Source: Deuterostichococcus epilithicus (Eukaryota > Chlorophyta > Trebouxiophyceae > Prasiolales > Stichococcaceae). From it: 64,000 nucleotides of DNA. This document shows, piece by piece, positions 1 through 11,385 of this stretch; position 1 is the stretch's first letter; each line of letters starts with the position of its first letter. The DNA is taken from assembly GCA_033439295.1 (NCBI GenBank), contig JAVTLE010000021.1, positions 2,170,009 through 2,234,008 on the forward strand, written 5' to 3'. The notes under the pieces were generated by a model that was not told the origin of the DNA, searched no databases, and worked only from the letters and a program-made list of their open reading frames with translations. A program made the position numbers and the translations under genes.

Positions 1-337
1 GGGAGAAGGACCGCGGCAGGGGCGACGGCGAGAGGTGTGTGCTGCTGCATTCCGTCAGGGATAGGTATGCTGCGTCCAGGGCATTTGCTCAAACGTAGGA
101 TGCGTCAGATGAGAAGGGTCCTGCCGGAATGTTTCACAGAGTCTCGAAGTGAATGTTCGGATGTGCATGTGCGCCTGCAGGGATGAGCGGCGCAAGGACC
201 GTAAGCGCAGTGACCGCCGGGACGACCGCCGCGAGGACAGGGACAAAGACAGAGACCGGCGGGAGAAGAAGAGCCACCGGGCCCACAAAGACTCCCGTGA
301 TCGTGATGAGCACGAACACAAGCGGCACAAGCACTGA
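1..337 (+). CDS. C-terminus of an Arg/Asp/Lys-rich (RD/RE-type) protein, 5' end outside the window
   Basis: Two exons are visible: 1-34, and 181-337 ending in TGA, joined in phase (AG|G) across a GTGTGT...CTGCAG intron. The encoded tail is almost entirely Arg, Asp, Glu, Lys and His, with RDRD/DRRD repeats and a final HKRHKH. Such tails are typical of eukaryotic pre-mRNA splicing proteins (PRP38- and SR-related families), which act in the nucleus. No folded domain lies inside the window, so the family cannot be fixed. The stop is 198 bases from the stop of the converging minus-strand gene. Confidence 0.6.
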
Positions 338-535
338 CGCTGTCTGCATAATGACCGTCTGTGACATGCGACCAGAAGCACGCACTGGCATATACTGGGC
401 ATCAACGGTCGAATGATCGACCCACCCAGTCTCTCTCACGCTCAACTTCACCTCATAACATCCAATGCTCATGACACACGCATGACAGCAAAGCACTGCT
501 GCAGCTGATCCGGTCCGACTTTCGACAACCCTGCA

Positions 536-1962
536 TCAGGCCATGTGCAAGCAGTGGCGGATGCTCCTGTCGAAGCGGTCCATGTTGTCTCGTGTGGCCT
601 GCATCCTGCCCTCGACCTTGCCGGTCGCTGCCTCGTCGCCGTCCAGAGCCGATTCCAGCGCCTCGTCGAGCAGGTTGAACGACCTGCGGCAGGCAGTCAG
701 GCATTGGCTGGCGCATCATTAGCACATTGGCTCGTCATGCATGATGCTGCCAACATCTAGAAGAACGATTTGTTTGAGTTTAAATCAATTGCCACCGCCA
801 GGACAGAAGTGACGCAATGTTGAATGGCAATGGCGGCAGCCGCTTCCTCTGCCCTCAGGCCACCAGAATGTCAGTGCACCTGAGCAGCGCCTCAAGGCTG
901 GCATCGACTTCGTTCCTCCGGTCGGCCTCATTGTCCAGCACCAGCTTTGTGACATTCTTCGCTATCAACCTGCATCAGAGCACAGGGCATATGTATTCCG
1001 CATCTGCCAGCGAACTTCTCTGAGTTGAGCTCACACCGTGCCAGCACAAGCTGCTGTGCCAGCGCACCTATAGGTGCAGGGGTCGACCAGCTGTGGAAAG
1101 GACTCCTGTATGGACTGCTGAAGCAAAGATGCTTTTGCGTCCAGCGTGGATGCGCCCCGACTCTGCCAGCGCAATAAGAAGAGGTCATGGCAGGCTTTGT
1201 AGGTAAGCATCAGAGGAGTCTACAGTCTACAGTTATCGTTCAGTCAGGAAGCCTGTTGCCCTCATAAAAGAGCTCTTACCTCGTAGGAGTGGCAGTTGAA
1301 GGACGCTGCCCGGATGATGCTCAGCGCGGCGCGCCTGGACGTCTCGCCCTGTGCGCCGGCTAGGAGCTCTGCCGCCTCCTGCATTGCTGACATCAAGAGG
1401 TGCTCTGTCCACAATGGCTTCGACATGCGATTATCGCCCCAAGTAAGCGTCCATATTAGGATGTGGCGACAACGTGCAGACAGTTTGATGGGAACCGATG
1501 GCGAGTAAGGCAGTGAGGTTAACCTTCAATTTCCGCTGGCCGACGCCAATGGGTGCAATGGCATAAATCTCCTGACGGCTCTGCAGGAAGGTCCGCAGGT
1601 CTGCGGGACACCATATTTGGCCATCATGAATCGCTGATGACCATGGCTTGTGTCAAGCATGGCTTGAGGGATGCGTCTTGTGACGCATTGATCGGCCACA
1701 GATCGGGGGACCAGGCACCTGCATGTGCAGGCGCCACTGGGCTCGTCGATGCAGCCACCGCCGCCAGGCTCAGCAGCACGCCCCTCCTGGAACTTTCAGC
1801 GCTGCGGTGATTCGCTGCTTGTGCACTGATGTGCCGCACAGCGCAGTGCCGCTGCCATTGCCGGCTGCGCCGGAGCGGTGTCTGGAGCTGTGCTGCCGCA
1901 GGAGGGATATCAGACGGGAGTATCGAGCCACAAAGGCAGGAAATAGGTGTCATGGCCAGCAT
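536..1962 (-). CDS. Predicted thylakoid-lumen protein with twin-arginine (Tat) targeting, helical, family unknown
   Basis: Six exons can be joined in phase: 1962-1719, 1600 to about 1527, a short exon ending near 1284, then exons near 1170-1060, 960-860 and 690-536 (TGA 538-536). The N-terminus is a basic, Ser/Arg-rich transit region followed by SSRRGVLLSLAAVAAS and a PAHA cleavage site. This bipartite chloroplast plus lumen signal carries the RR pair used by the thylakoid Tat route. The first splice falls exactly at the predicted cleavage (AHA|D). The mature part is about 170 residues of amphipathic helix rich in Ala, Leu, Glu and Arg. No cofactor motif is visible. PsbQ-like or other small helical lumenal proteins of photosystem maintenance are possible relatives, but I cannot name one. 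The gene is divergent from LTV1. Confidence 0.55.
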
Positions 1963-2548
1963 GCCTATGCGTTGGATCCTTCGAGCTGTTGCCGAGTTGA
2001 ATCTGGCTATTCGGATTCAACCCAGCCAGGACTTGACACCAATCTGGGCAGTGCAATACGCGTGAGCACGTCGGCTACACACAGGATCGGCTCTATGTGG
2101 GTACTGATGAGACCTTACGGGCGTCGCGGTCTATGGCGGCGGAGCAATGTGGCAAGTTTGCCGGAGATCAGATTTGCAAGATACAGATACAGAGATACTG
2201 CGCCTGTCGGCGTTTCGCTCCAATGTTTGCGACCCTTTTGCTTGGAGGGGATGTCGTGCTCGCCTGGCACGGGGAGCGTGATGCAGGCATGATGCATTCC
2301 CGAGTTCCTGAGCAGCCGGCAGTGGGCAAAAACGCAGAGCTGGTGTACAATTCAGCATACATCGCTTCAATAGAAGTTTGAGAGGGGTCCCGCTCGTACC
2401 TTTTGATTTTGCTATACACAGTGGCTGAGTGCAGCCTGCAACGGCTGGGACACATCTTTTGGCAGCGCTTGCGCGGCAGCACAGCAATCCAGTGCCTCAG
2501 CTTTCACTTCCGCGCTGAAACGCGGAGCAGCTTGACAAGTTTGACACC
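1963..2548. other. Intergenic region between divergent genes
   Basis: This 586-base stretch separates the predicted starts of the lumenal protein (-) and LTV1 (+). It presumably holds both promoters and 5' UTRs. I see no TATA box, repeat or RNA gene. The overlapping small ORFs have no coding character. Confidence 0.4.
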
Positions 2549-5500
2549 ATGGGCAAGAAGAAACCCTTCATCAACAAGAGCCAGGCGACGACGTACAACC
2601 TGTTGTACAGAGCCAGCGAGGTAGGCGTAGATGGCGAGAACGCTGGGCCGGAGCGTGAGCTGGTCGACACCTCCCGCGGAGTAGGTATTGGGCGGCCGGA
2701 TGCAGAGGCGGCGGCCGCCGCCACCAGCAGCGGCAGCCGCTACCCGCCTGGCCACCCGCTGGCATTCCTCGAGGTTTGTGTGTGGGGTTGATATCATACG
2801 AAACATCGTCATTGCTGTGTTGCGCAGATGCTGTGTCGAACTTCAAGCCGGGCGGCTGGCACGCGGACATGCGCAATGCATCCTGGAAGTCTGCGTTGAT
2901 TGCCGTCAGGGTCGGGATGTCCGGTCACTCGCACAGAGCTCTCTGTTCGTGCCATGCTCGGATGGTGTGCACGCTATACTCTCTGCGTCGGCTGCGGAGG
3001 AACGCATGCTGAGTGGCTGTCGGCACTGGACGTAGTGCAGCTCGCGCCAGTGCAGGATGCTTCAGCAGGCGCTGGGCTACGAGACGTTCAGAGTACGCCT
3101 CATTTTCTCATGGAGACCTTCTCTCACCTGGCTCTCGCCTGTACAGGAACCGCGCGATAGTATGACGGAGGAGCGGCGGCGGGAGCTTATCGAGCTGGGC
3201 TTTCCGGATGACGGCTATGACTACCTGAAGCACCTGCGCGCCCCCGGCCGTGGTGGCCGCGCCAACCTGGAGGGGCCGGGCCCCGCCGCCGACTCGTTCG
3301 CGGGTGTGCTTGCCAACTACATGGCAGCATGTGCATGGCGCAAGCAGCTAGCAGCTGCCTAACTCTGCTGCTCTCCTTCCGAGCGTGCAAGTTTGATTCG
3401 AAGAGGGTCGGACAAGACGTGTCTCACATGTCGACGTAAAGCAGGCTGCAAGCAGGCTTGGGCTTGCATGGCAGGTCCGTCGGTGTTCGTGCCGTCGACG
3501 ACGCAGAACTCACGGCTGGAGGACGACACCAAGATCTACGACGCATCGCGGCTGACCATCCACCAGCCGGCAGCGGACGAGGTCAGCGCTGTCAGCGTTG
3601 TTTGCATCACCTTCGCCCGAAGGCTTCCCATGACCGTGTCGCCTGCAAACATGACATATCACACACCCCAGCAGCTGTGCACCCAAAGAGGCTGTCGCTG
3701 CGGACTCACAAGGCCCGCTAACAGCATTCCAAGCGCCAACATCCATCGATGGTCGATGCCTGTGATTGTGCAGGACTCAGCGGTAGAGGCAATGGGCGGC
3801 GTGTCGGCATTCTCGCGGCAGCGGGAGCGCATGCGGGGTCCAGATGCGGAGGAGGTGGCGGCCATGGAGGCGATGCTGGCGGACCCTCAATTCGAGGATG
3901 CCGAGGGCGACCTGGAGGACGACTTCGTGCTGGCCGCCACCCAGGTACAGGGGACAGCTCAGGGCTCAAGCTGTTGGCCAGCCCGCTCGGTTGTCTTGCC
4001 AGTGGCAGCAGGCGCTGCGTCGACTGTGGGACGACGCTTGCAGCGCCACGGCGGAGCAAAGAATCGGATGCCAGTCTGCAGACGACACGACGGAAGCATG
4101 GTGGCACTGCCCTGACCGATCAGCAGTCCCTCGAGGGGTTTGTCAGACTAGTTGCTAGGCAAGAGCCAATTCTGGGACGCAGAACAATTCTGGCATGTGG
4201 CAAGGCTCAACCGAACCCCAGTTGGTGCCTGACCGGTGCCTGCGGCCAAACAAGAGCGAGCTGAGCTCGAAAATTGTGCACTTCAGCGCGCTCCACCACC
4301 GCCTCGTGCAGGCCGAGGAGGCGGCAGCGGCGGCGGCGGCAGCAGAGTCAGCCAGCCCAGCCGGCGCCGCGGCCGGCGCTGCGGACGGCCCAGGCTTTGC
4401 GGCGCGCGGCTACAGCGACTCCGAGGACGAGACCGAGAGCGGCGCCAGCAGCCAGAGCCGCAGCGAGTGGGCTGCGGAATCCGGCGCCGGTGCCTCGCAG
4501 ATGGATGCGCGGCCAGGCTCCATTGCGTCCACGTACTGGCGGCCCGAGCGCTCGGACCGCAAGAACCTGCTGTCGACAGTCGACGAGCGGTGCGTGGCTG
4601 CATGTGGCTAGGGAGTGGTTTGTTTGGGAAGTCTTGGAAAGTATTGACCATGAGCGCAATGTGGAGCTGCAGAAAGCACTCTCGAGCAGAGAGCACTTGC
4701 GCGCGAGTGTACGTCTCAGCTGCAGGCGACTGTGCAGTGGAGGGGCAGGCCGGACCGCCCTCATCCGCACGCCGGCAAGGCCTGTCGTGCGTCCCTGCAG
4801 GTTTGAGCACCTGGCGCTGGACTACGACGAGGACGACATCGGGTCGCTGGACGAGGAGGACCCTGAGGCGCAGGTGCGCCCCGTGCTCTGGTCTGTCCGG
4901 GACTGCACAGGAACAGGCTGGATGTCGTAGCCTCAAACGCTTCTGTCATTGCTCCCGGCCCGGCTCGCTGGGCCATCGAGCTCTGCTTGACGTGGGCGCC
5001 CCTGCTGATGGTGATGAGGCCCAAAGTCTTCCGGCACAAAACTGTGAATGTACAAGGGTCCAACATTCTTTATGAGCCTGCTGCACGCAGGGCACCGAGA
5101 CGCTGGACGCCTACGGTGCGCTCATGGACGAGTTCCTAGCCACCAACGAGACGGGCGCGCTGGCGGAGGGGGAGGAGGCAGCGCTGCACGGGGTTGCCTA
5201 CCGCTCCACGGCGGACATCGCCGCCGCCGGCGCAGGGCCCGACGCGGCGGCCGCTGCCAGGACCATCGAGCAGGTGGCTGCTTGACTGGGCGGCCGCTCC
5301 TGCCATGTCTTCGACTGTGCCTGAGGTCGAAAGGCGGCCGCGGCCTGCCGAATGAGTCCAGGCTGGGCAGCCGAGGGGACCGTCCGACCATGCGTGCAGC
5401 GTGGACGCCCTGCTGCAGAGCCCGACATGCGCTGACACCAAAGGAGCATCCGCAGCGAAGAGAGCAGGCCTGTGGCGGCTTGCACATCGAAGATCGTGTG

Positions 5501-6474
5501 TGCGCAATGACTCTGGTTCGTGTCGCCACAGGCCAAGCGCCTCATGCAAGAGGAGTCGGTGACGCCGGCGGTGCAGCGGCAGCACGAGCAGTACGCGGAG
5601 CGGCCAGAGGTCGTGCGCGAGCGCTGGGATTGCGAGTCGGTGCTGTCGCTGCGCAGCAACCTGGACAATCACCCGGCGTCCATTGCGGAGCCGCAGTCCG
5701 GCCGCCGCCCGCGCCAGCAGGTGATGATGGGTGGTGTAAAACCAAGCGGTCTCCGTCGAGGGCAGAGTTGGTTCGAAGCCGGCCACAGTGAAGCGCGGCA
5801 CACTGTGCTGCTTCGAGCCCGCCGTCTTCCGTCCCGTCACTCACTGATGACGCCTCTCTGTATGCTGCAAGCATCGACGCATGTGCAAGCTGCAGTGCGC
5901 CTGGCTTCCAGAGCAATAGTGGCGCTGATGGCGTCCCTGTGCAATCGCAGATCCTCGGGGCATCAGATGGCTTCATCCCCCTGGGGCGCAAGACTGGCAT
6001 CCCGGTGCCGGACTCTTACGGCGGCCGGGCAGCAGCAGCCCGGGGCCGCCGCGGCAGCGCCCTGCAGACACTACCAGACGATGACGACGAGGGCAGCTGG
6101 AGCAGCGGCGACGAGGGGTCCGTCGCAATGTCGGCAGCGACGGCGGCGCGCCGCAAGGGCGAGACGGCTGACGAGAAGAAGGCCCGCAAGGGCGCTGTCA
6201 AGGAGGCAAAGGCACGTTTTGCGTGTGTCGCTGCATCAGTCAATCTCTGTATGCGTGATCAGCAGCATGCGCAGCAGCATGCGATTTCGTCTTCTTTTGC
6301 TGCTGCTTCGAACCTGAGGCGCTTTTGGCATGCTGCGGTAACTTGGTCTGCTCCGCTGTGCAGAGGGCGGCCCGCGCGGCCAAGAAGGAGATGAAGGGCC
6401 TGTACAAGGCAGAGTATCAGCGGCAGGTCCGGGCCATGGCTGCGCCCGCGCCCGCGACCGTCGTCTTGCCCTGA
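2549..6474 (+). CDS. LTV1: Ribosome biogenesis factor LTV1 (40S assembly)
   Basis: The ten-exon model is 2549-2773, 3147-3303, 3475-3581, 3774-3944, 4312-4589, 4801-4873, 5091-5273, 5532-5720, 5951-6211 and 6364-6474, about 584 residues. It starts MGKKKPFINK, the LTV1 signature. It also has the conserved blocks LGFPDDGYDYLKHLR, EGDLEDDFVLAA, FEHLALDYDEDDIGSLD, RERWDCESVLSLRSNL(D)NHP and GRKTGIPVP, then a Lys/Arg-rich coiled tail ending in VVLP. LTV1 binds the pre-40S head and helps nuclear export and Enp1/Rps3 maturation. The start is the first ATG and matches the family start. The insert rich in Ala and Ser near residues 195-280 is longer than in yeast or human. The last intron begins GC (AAG|GCACGT), because no GT donor keeps the frame. 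The exon 5 boundary is the least certain. Confidence 0.93.
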
Positions 6475-6553
6475 GCGTTCTGTCCAGTCTGCACGTGGCA
6501 GTCAGCAGAGTCGGTGCTGTTGTGAGGCCTGTACGGTATAGGGGGCTGCAAGA

Positions 6554-6558
6554 TGTAA
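6554..6558 (+). terminator. Possible TGTAA poly(A) signal of LTV1
   Basis: TGTAA, the usual green-algal polyadenylation signal, lies 80 bases after the LTV1 stop. It is a 5-mer, so a chance match is possible. Confidence 0.3.
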
Positions 6559-6709
6559 CAGCGCAATCGCGGAACACCTGCCAGCGCGGCAGCAAATCCG
6601 CTGTTGCGCACCGAGTGATACACACTGCAGCTGATCCTGTCCAGAAGCGGCCTTGGCGAAAGATGTCCAGAGGGTGGTAGGCCGTAGCTTTTGCAGAAAG
6701 ACTGCAGGC

Positions 6710-8096
6710 ATGGAAGCGGGACATGGCGTCAGGGCGTTCAGATCAGGCTCGCTGAAGCAAAGGTCGTCACAGCCTCTGCTGCCGTACGCAGATTCACCCA
6801 ATCACAATTCCAAAGGCAGCAAGGCTTTCAAACAGCAAAACACATGCAGCCTCAGCAGGTGAGCTGAGTTTGCAGAGCCCAGCTGTACCCGGCAGACAGC
6901 GTGTTGGTTCGCGCTTACGTCGGTGTCATATCAGGCGTCATCCAAGTGTGTGCATGCACACAGCTGGTAGAAGCACGCTTGGGTTGTGACCCGCAAGTCG
7001 GGTGCTGATCACACCCGGGCTGACAAGGCTGTGGCTTGCAGGATCCTGGCCGCCATCCTGGTGACAGCCCTCCTTGGTGTGGCCACTGTTGCATTCACGG
7101 GCGTGCCGGGCTACGTGCAGCCTGGCTTCCATCGCACAAAGAAAACAGCGGCGACGCAGCAGGTACCGCCAGTGCCCCCCCCGCCCGGGGGGACTGGCAT
7201 GCTGTGCATGTGCCGCGCTGCACGCCCCGACCTCAAGACAGCATGCCACGCCGTCACGCAAAGCCATGGCCCAGGCGCCCAATGCCCGCCGCTGTCTGTG
7301 CCGTGCAGACCGGCGAGGATCTTGATGAACCGCATGAGCATTGGCATCAGCACGACTACGTGGGAGACGATCACGAGGAGCGCGCTGAGCAGGCCTTGCT
7401 GGATCGCCAGATTCGGCTGGAGCGGGAGCTGCAACAGAAAGAGGACGCGCAACACACCGGAAACGAGGCACACCATGCGAACCACCTTGTCGACAAGGCG
7501 GCGGAGGTGCATGACGACCCGCTGCATGCGGCGCAGCACGACGCTCACGGCGCGCATGGTGCCGAGGTGGACCATGACGCCGCGAAGCAGCAGGCAGACC
7601 CGGTGAGGATTGGTGCATCATCCATCACATTGCCTGCCATGCCGTCTTGCGCCACATGTCGTCCCGCATTGCAGTCCTCGGACATCCGTGCAGGTGCAAG
7701 CACGTCTGCCTGCGCCATTCCAATGGCGAATCGCCAATAGCTTGTATCTGATACTCAGGACACCGGCATGATTATATGCTGGTTTTGGAATGCTACTCGC
7801 CTGAGCGGCAGAGCAAATGGCCCCCTGACAGCCGTGTCTTTGCGTCATTACACCCAGGTGGCAGCCCTTGCGCGGGAGCTGGAGCAGAACAAGCAGCAGG
7901 AAGTGCTCGCGGGCGCGCAGTCGGATAAGGGCAGCGGGCAGCAGCAGCACCCGCAGGAGCTGCTCGACAGCGTGGCGCAGCTGCAGAAGCAGGTGGCGTC
8001 GCCGGCGCCGACGCCGGTGCCAGTGCCGTCGGAGCAGCTGCACGCAGACATTCTGGGCCATGCGGATGTCTTGCCGCGTGTGGAGGACGCGCATCA

Positions 8097-8137
<41 letters not shown>

Positions 8138-9562
8138 CGGTTGCCACGCCGGCGCCGACGCCCGCACCGACGCCAGCGCCCACGTCCGCGCCAACGCAGG
8201 CAGCAGTGCAGCAGACGGGCGGACAGCAGGCAACAGCGCAGCAGGCAGACGCAGTCCCGGTGGTGGCCACGGGCATCTATGCACTGGTGAAGGCCGTGCA
8301 CCTGGGTCGTTGCCTTTGCCCTGTAGCTGGCTGGTTGCGCAGTCAGCAGGCGTGCTCGCGTTGCTCTCAGCTTCCCTCACTGGCAGTTCAGAGGCTTGCA
8401 TCATCGCTGGCACGCCTCTGCCGGGAATAGGCTGCTGTTCCCTGACGCATTCAGTGACGATACACCCTGAAATTTCTGTGCCGCAGTCCGCGCAAGACCA
8501 GGACGACAGGGAGGTGGCCCTGTCCAAGTACGCTGGCCACGTGTCCATCGTGGTCAATGTCGCGTCGCAGTGCGGCTACACACAGCAAAACTATAAGGGC
8601 CTTGTACAGCTGTACAACGAATTCAAGGACCGCGGCCTGGAAGTGGTGCGTGCATCGTCACCGTGCAGCTGCATCAGTGAGCACATATGCGCACACGCGA
8701 AGCGCGGGGGTGGGGAAGGCGGCAAGCTAGGAGCCTTTGCCGGGCTCTCAGGGGAAGGCACAGCCTGGCAGCTGTGCAGGCACATGCACTGCGTCCAACA
8801 CCCTGGAGACTGCAGCTCGCGCAGTGGGCCAGCATTTAGATGCATTTGAAACTGCCAGCTGAGTCATCGCTGCGCTGCCCGCAGCTCGCGTTCCCGTGTA
8901 ACGCTTTCGGCAGCCAGGAGCCGGGCAGCTGCACTGAGATCCAGCACTTCGCGGCGGAGAAATTCCAGGCAACGTTCCCCATCTTCAACAAGGTGGGACT
9001 TGCGTGTGCTGGACAGGAGCCTGTAGTGGTGTGCCTCAGCATGGGGTGTGGCCAGGTTCAGCCCATTACACGTGGAAAGAACAGATGCAGTTACTGACAG
9101 CTGCAAAGGACATGTCCAGCCCCTGAACCTCGCAGATGAACTGGCAAGAGCCGACATATATCTCCTTGACGACAGGTGGAGGTCAACGGCCCAAGCACGC
9201 ATCCAGTGTTCAAGTTCCTCAAGGACCACACGCCCCTGGGACACGGCGGCGGCGCGGACGTTGAGTGGAACTTCGCCAAGTGGGTGGTCAACAAAAAGGG
9301 CTACCCAGTGGTGAGCGTCTCAACGCCCCTGCAGTGGGGCAGCTCTTTGCACAAACACCTGTTGCGTCCTGGGCAGCTGCACCGCTGGACACCAGACAGC
9401 CTGCAATCTTCTCCCGCACCCGCTGCGCCTCTGAAGTGTCCCACTCGCCACTGCGACTAACTTGCGCCTTGCTCTGTCGTGCTGCAACAGGTGCGGTATC
9501 CCTCGTTGATGGACGTGAACGCTCTGCGGGGTTGGATAGAGTACGAGCTGTCGCACGAGTAG
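6710..9562 (+). CDS. Membrane-anchored glutathione peroxidase with His/Gln/Pro-rich linker
   Basis: Eight exons join exactly in phase: 6710-6858, 7042-7162, 7309-7602, 7858-8286, 8487-8645, 8885-8992, 9176-9310 and 9491-9562, giving 488 residues. Residues 1-50 are basic. Residues 51-69 ([18 protein letters not shown]) are a membrane segment, suggesting type II topology. About 75-325 are a low-complexity linker: a His/Glu/Asp-rich part, a Gln tract, then (PTPA) repeats. About 327-488 are a complete thiol peroxidase domain: peroxidatic Cys360 in NVASQCGYT, Gln395 in FGSQEPG, and Trp451-Asn452 in VEWNF. The catalytic Cys is TGC, not selenocysteine TGA. The resolving Cys of plant-type enzymes (FACTRF) is Ala here (FAAEKF), though an unusual Cys400 lies nearby. 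It should reduce H2O2 or lipid hydroperoxides with thioredoxin or glutathione at a membrane. The fused N-terminus is unlike the usual 160-240 residue enzyme. Confidence 0.88.
8101..8136 (+). repeat. (CAG)12 trinucleotide repeat encoding poly-Gln
   Basis: Twelve uninterrupted CAG codons lie in exon 4 of the peroxidase gene, inside its linker, followed by Pro-Thr-Pro-Ala repeats. Length polymorphism between strains is likely. Confidence 0.95.
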
Positions 9563-9895
9563 TCGGCGGCGACGCCAGCCAGCAGTGGCTGCTCTGACGA
9601 CTGATCTCAAGGGGACAAGCAACGATTCAGAATTACAGCCGGAGCATTTTTGACAGCGAGCCTGTCATGTTATGAGACTGGATGGCCGCAATCAAGCCTG
9701 AAGCACCCTCACATCCCATGTCATCTCTGAGCACGGATTGTCGCTGCATCACGCCGCCTAGAATGTCGTGCAGGGGAACCTACCTAGCAGAAAGCTTCGA
9801 AACATGCGACTTCTAGAAGGTTTTGCAGTCTGGTGGGCGGTAATCGGAACACAAGCTCGGGAAACACACTCTCGAAAGAACATGCGAGGATGATG
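9563..9895. other. Tail-to-tail intergenic region
   Basis: The 333 bases between the stops of the peroxidase (+) and the IMP2 gene (-) should hold both 3' UTRs. I see no gene or repeat in it. Confidence 0.4.
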
Positions 9896-10726
9896 TCATA
9901 CGATCGTTCGCACGTTCACTGCCGTATCGTTTCGCATCAGCAGCTTGCCATGTGGCACCCCCGAGGGCACAGGCCCTGCCCGCATTGGCGGCCAGAACAC
10001 GCTCAGGACGCGGCCCTGTATGAGCGCCAGCGGAACTGGGCCGTACGCTGTGGCAGAGTCCTCGCTGTATGCTGCGTTGTCGCCCTCCACCCAGCAGTGG
10101 CCCTGCGCGTGCAGCAGGCCACGGGTTCGTCCCCATGCTGCGTACTCGCCGCACAGAGTGCGGTGCAGGCGGCAACCGTCAATGGCAACGGGCCTGGCAA
10201 ACCAGGCGTCGGCACCCACCCTGGGCACTTTGACGATGTCCTTGCGGCCGGACACCAGCAGCCAGTCGCCCTCCAGTCCGATGAGCCGCTTCACCAGGAG
10301 CCGCTTGGGCTGCGCCGGCGACCTGCAGTGATTTCAATTGCATTACCTGCTTGCGGGTGCTACCCTTCTACGGTCACAGTACCTCGAGGTTCGAGGCATC
10401 AGCGTACTTGAGGATGATCACGTCGCCCCGCTTGTATGTGAAGATGCGGCTGCATAGCTTGTCCACTATGACGCGGTCTCGGATGCCGTGCGACGGATCT
10501 GCGCACATGTGGCTCAATGACATGATGGTCGCGATGGAGGGCCAGACCATGCAGAAACTAGCATCATCGAGTCAGCTGAAACCATACCCGGGTTCAAGGC
10601 CGGCTGCATGGAGTAGCCATTGATGGTGGCCGCGCCGACGAGGGTGTCATTAACGGTTAGCACCACCGGCGTCCACCACAGCGCTGTCTTCAAGCTCTGC
10701 ACCAGTGCCCCCCAGCGAGCATGCAT
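9896..10726 (-). CDS. IMP2: Mitochondrial inner membrane protease subunit 2 (S26 signal peptidase)
   Basis: The three-exon model is 10726-10588, 10498-10408 and 10322-9896, about 218 residues, with all phases consistent. An N-terminal hydrophobic stretch (about residues 12-28) precedes INGYSMQPALNP, the S26 box with the nucleophile Ser. KRGDVIIL, then PKRLLVKRLIGLEGDW with the general-base Lys, follow. GHCWVEGDN and SFGPVPLGLI-like GPVPLALIQGR are the conserved C-terminal boxes. IMP2 cleaves sorting peptides of intermembrane-space proteins such as cytochrome c1. The segment between the Lys box and GHCWVEGDN carries about 35 extra residues, which may be an insertion or an unrecognised short intron. 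The gene is divergent from the K+ channel. Confidence 0.88.
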
Positions 10727-11385
10727 TCAGAATGTCCTGGAAGACTCTAAATGATGTTGCATGCCCGGAATGTGAACGTGAGCACTCGGTTGGTCCAGCG
10801 GTCCAAGGATTGGTGTCAAATGACGGTGCCGAGAATGCAGCACGATGGTGCCCAGCAACAGCTGCAGAGTAAGGATTAATGGGAAGGCCCCGAAGCTTGC
10901 AAACTCTTAGTATTCGGCCGGCAGCAATGAAGTAGCTCGCAGGCAGCAATGTTGGCTCACGCCCCTTGCGTTGCTGACGTGGCATTGAATTTTTGTCGTG
11001 CAAGCCTGAAGGTGCACGAGTGGTTGGTGATCCCGGTGTGCCAAGAGGACTTGCATTCCTTACTCAGGCAGCAGTTGACTTCAAGGCTGCTGCAGGACGA
11101 CCGGCTGGGCCAAGGCCTACGCCGAAGCCACGCGTCAGAGGGTACTCGTAGCGGCTCCAGATTGCTGGCACCAGTGTGGCGTCGCCCGACCAGCGCCCCT
11201 CGGCTAGCAGCAGCCCTGTGGCCGTCCCTGTGCATGCGTAAGACAAGATTGCGCCAGCAACCTGGCTTTCTGGTTATCCCCAGCTGCCGGGAGACCTAAT
11301 GCCTGGTGGAATGCAGTAGGCAGTGGCCGGCAGCCCTGCACCTGCAGCGGACAGCAACGTTGGGGTGCAGCTCTGCTCTGGCGTC
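10727..11385. other. Divergent intergenic region, with one possible minus-strand exon
   Basis: This 659-base region lies between the starts of IMP2 (-) and the K+ channel (+). Most shows nothing recognisable. On the minus strand about 11267-11064 reads as an exon after an AG acceptor. It begins with a hydrophobic stretch (VAGAILSYACTGTATGLLLA) and ends at a TGA after AAALKSTAA. No matching upstream exon was found, so a gene is not proven. Confidence 0.3.

Noticed and set aside
8577-8582. Selenocysteine in the peroxidase
   Set aside because: Some algal glutathione peroxidases use TGA at the catalytic position, but here the codon is TGC, an ordinary Cys.
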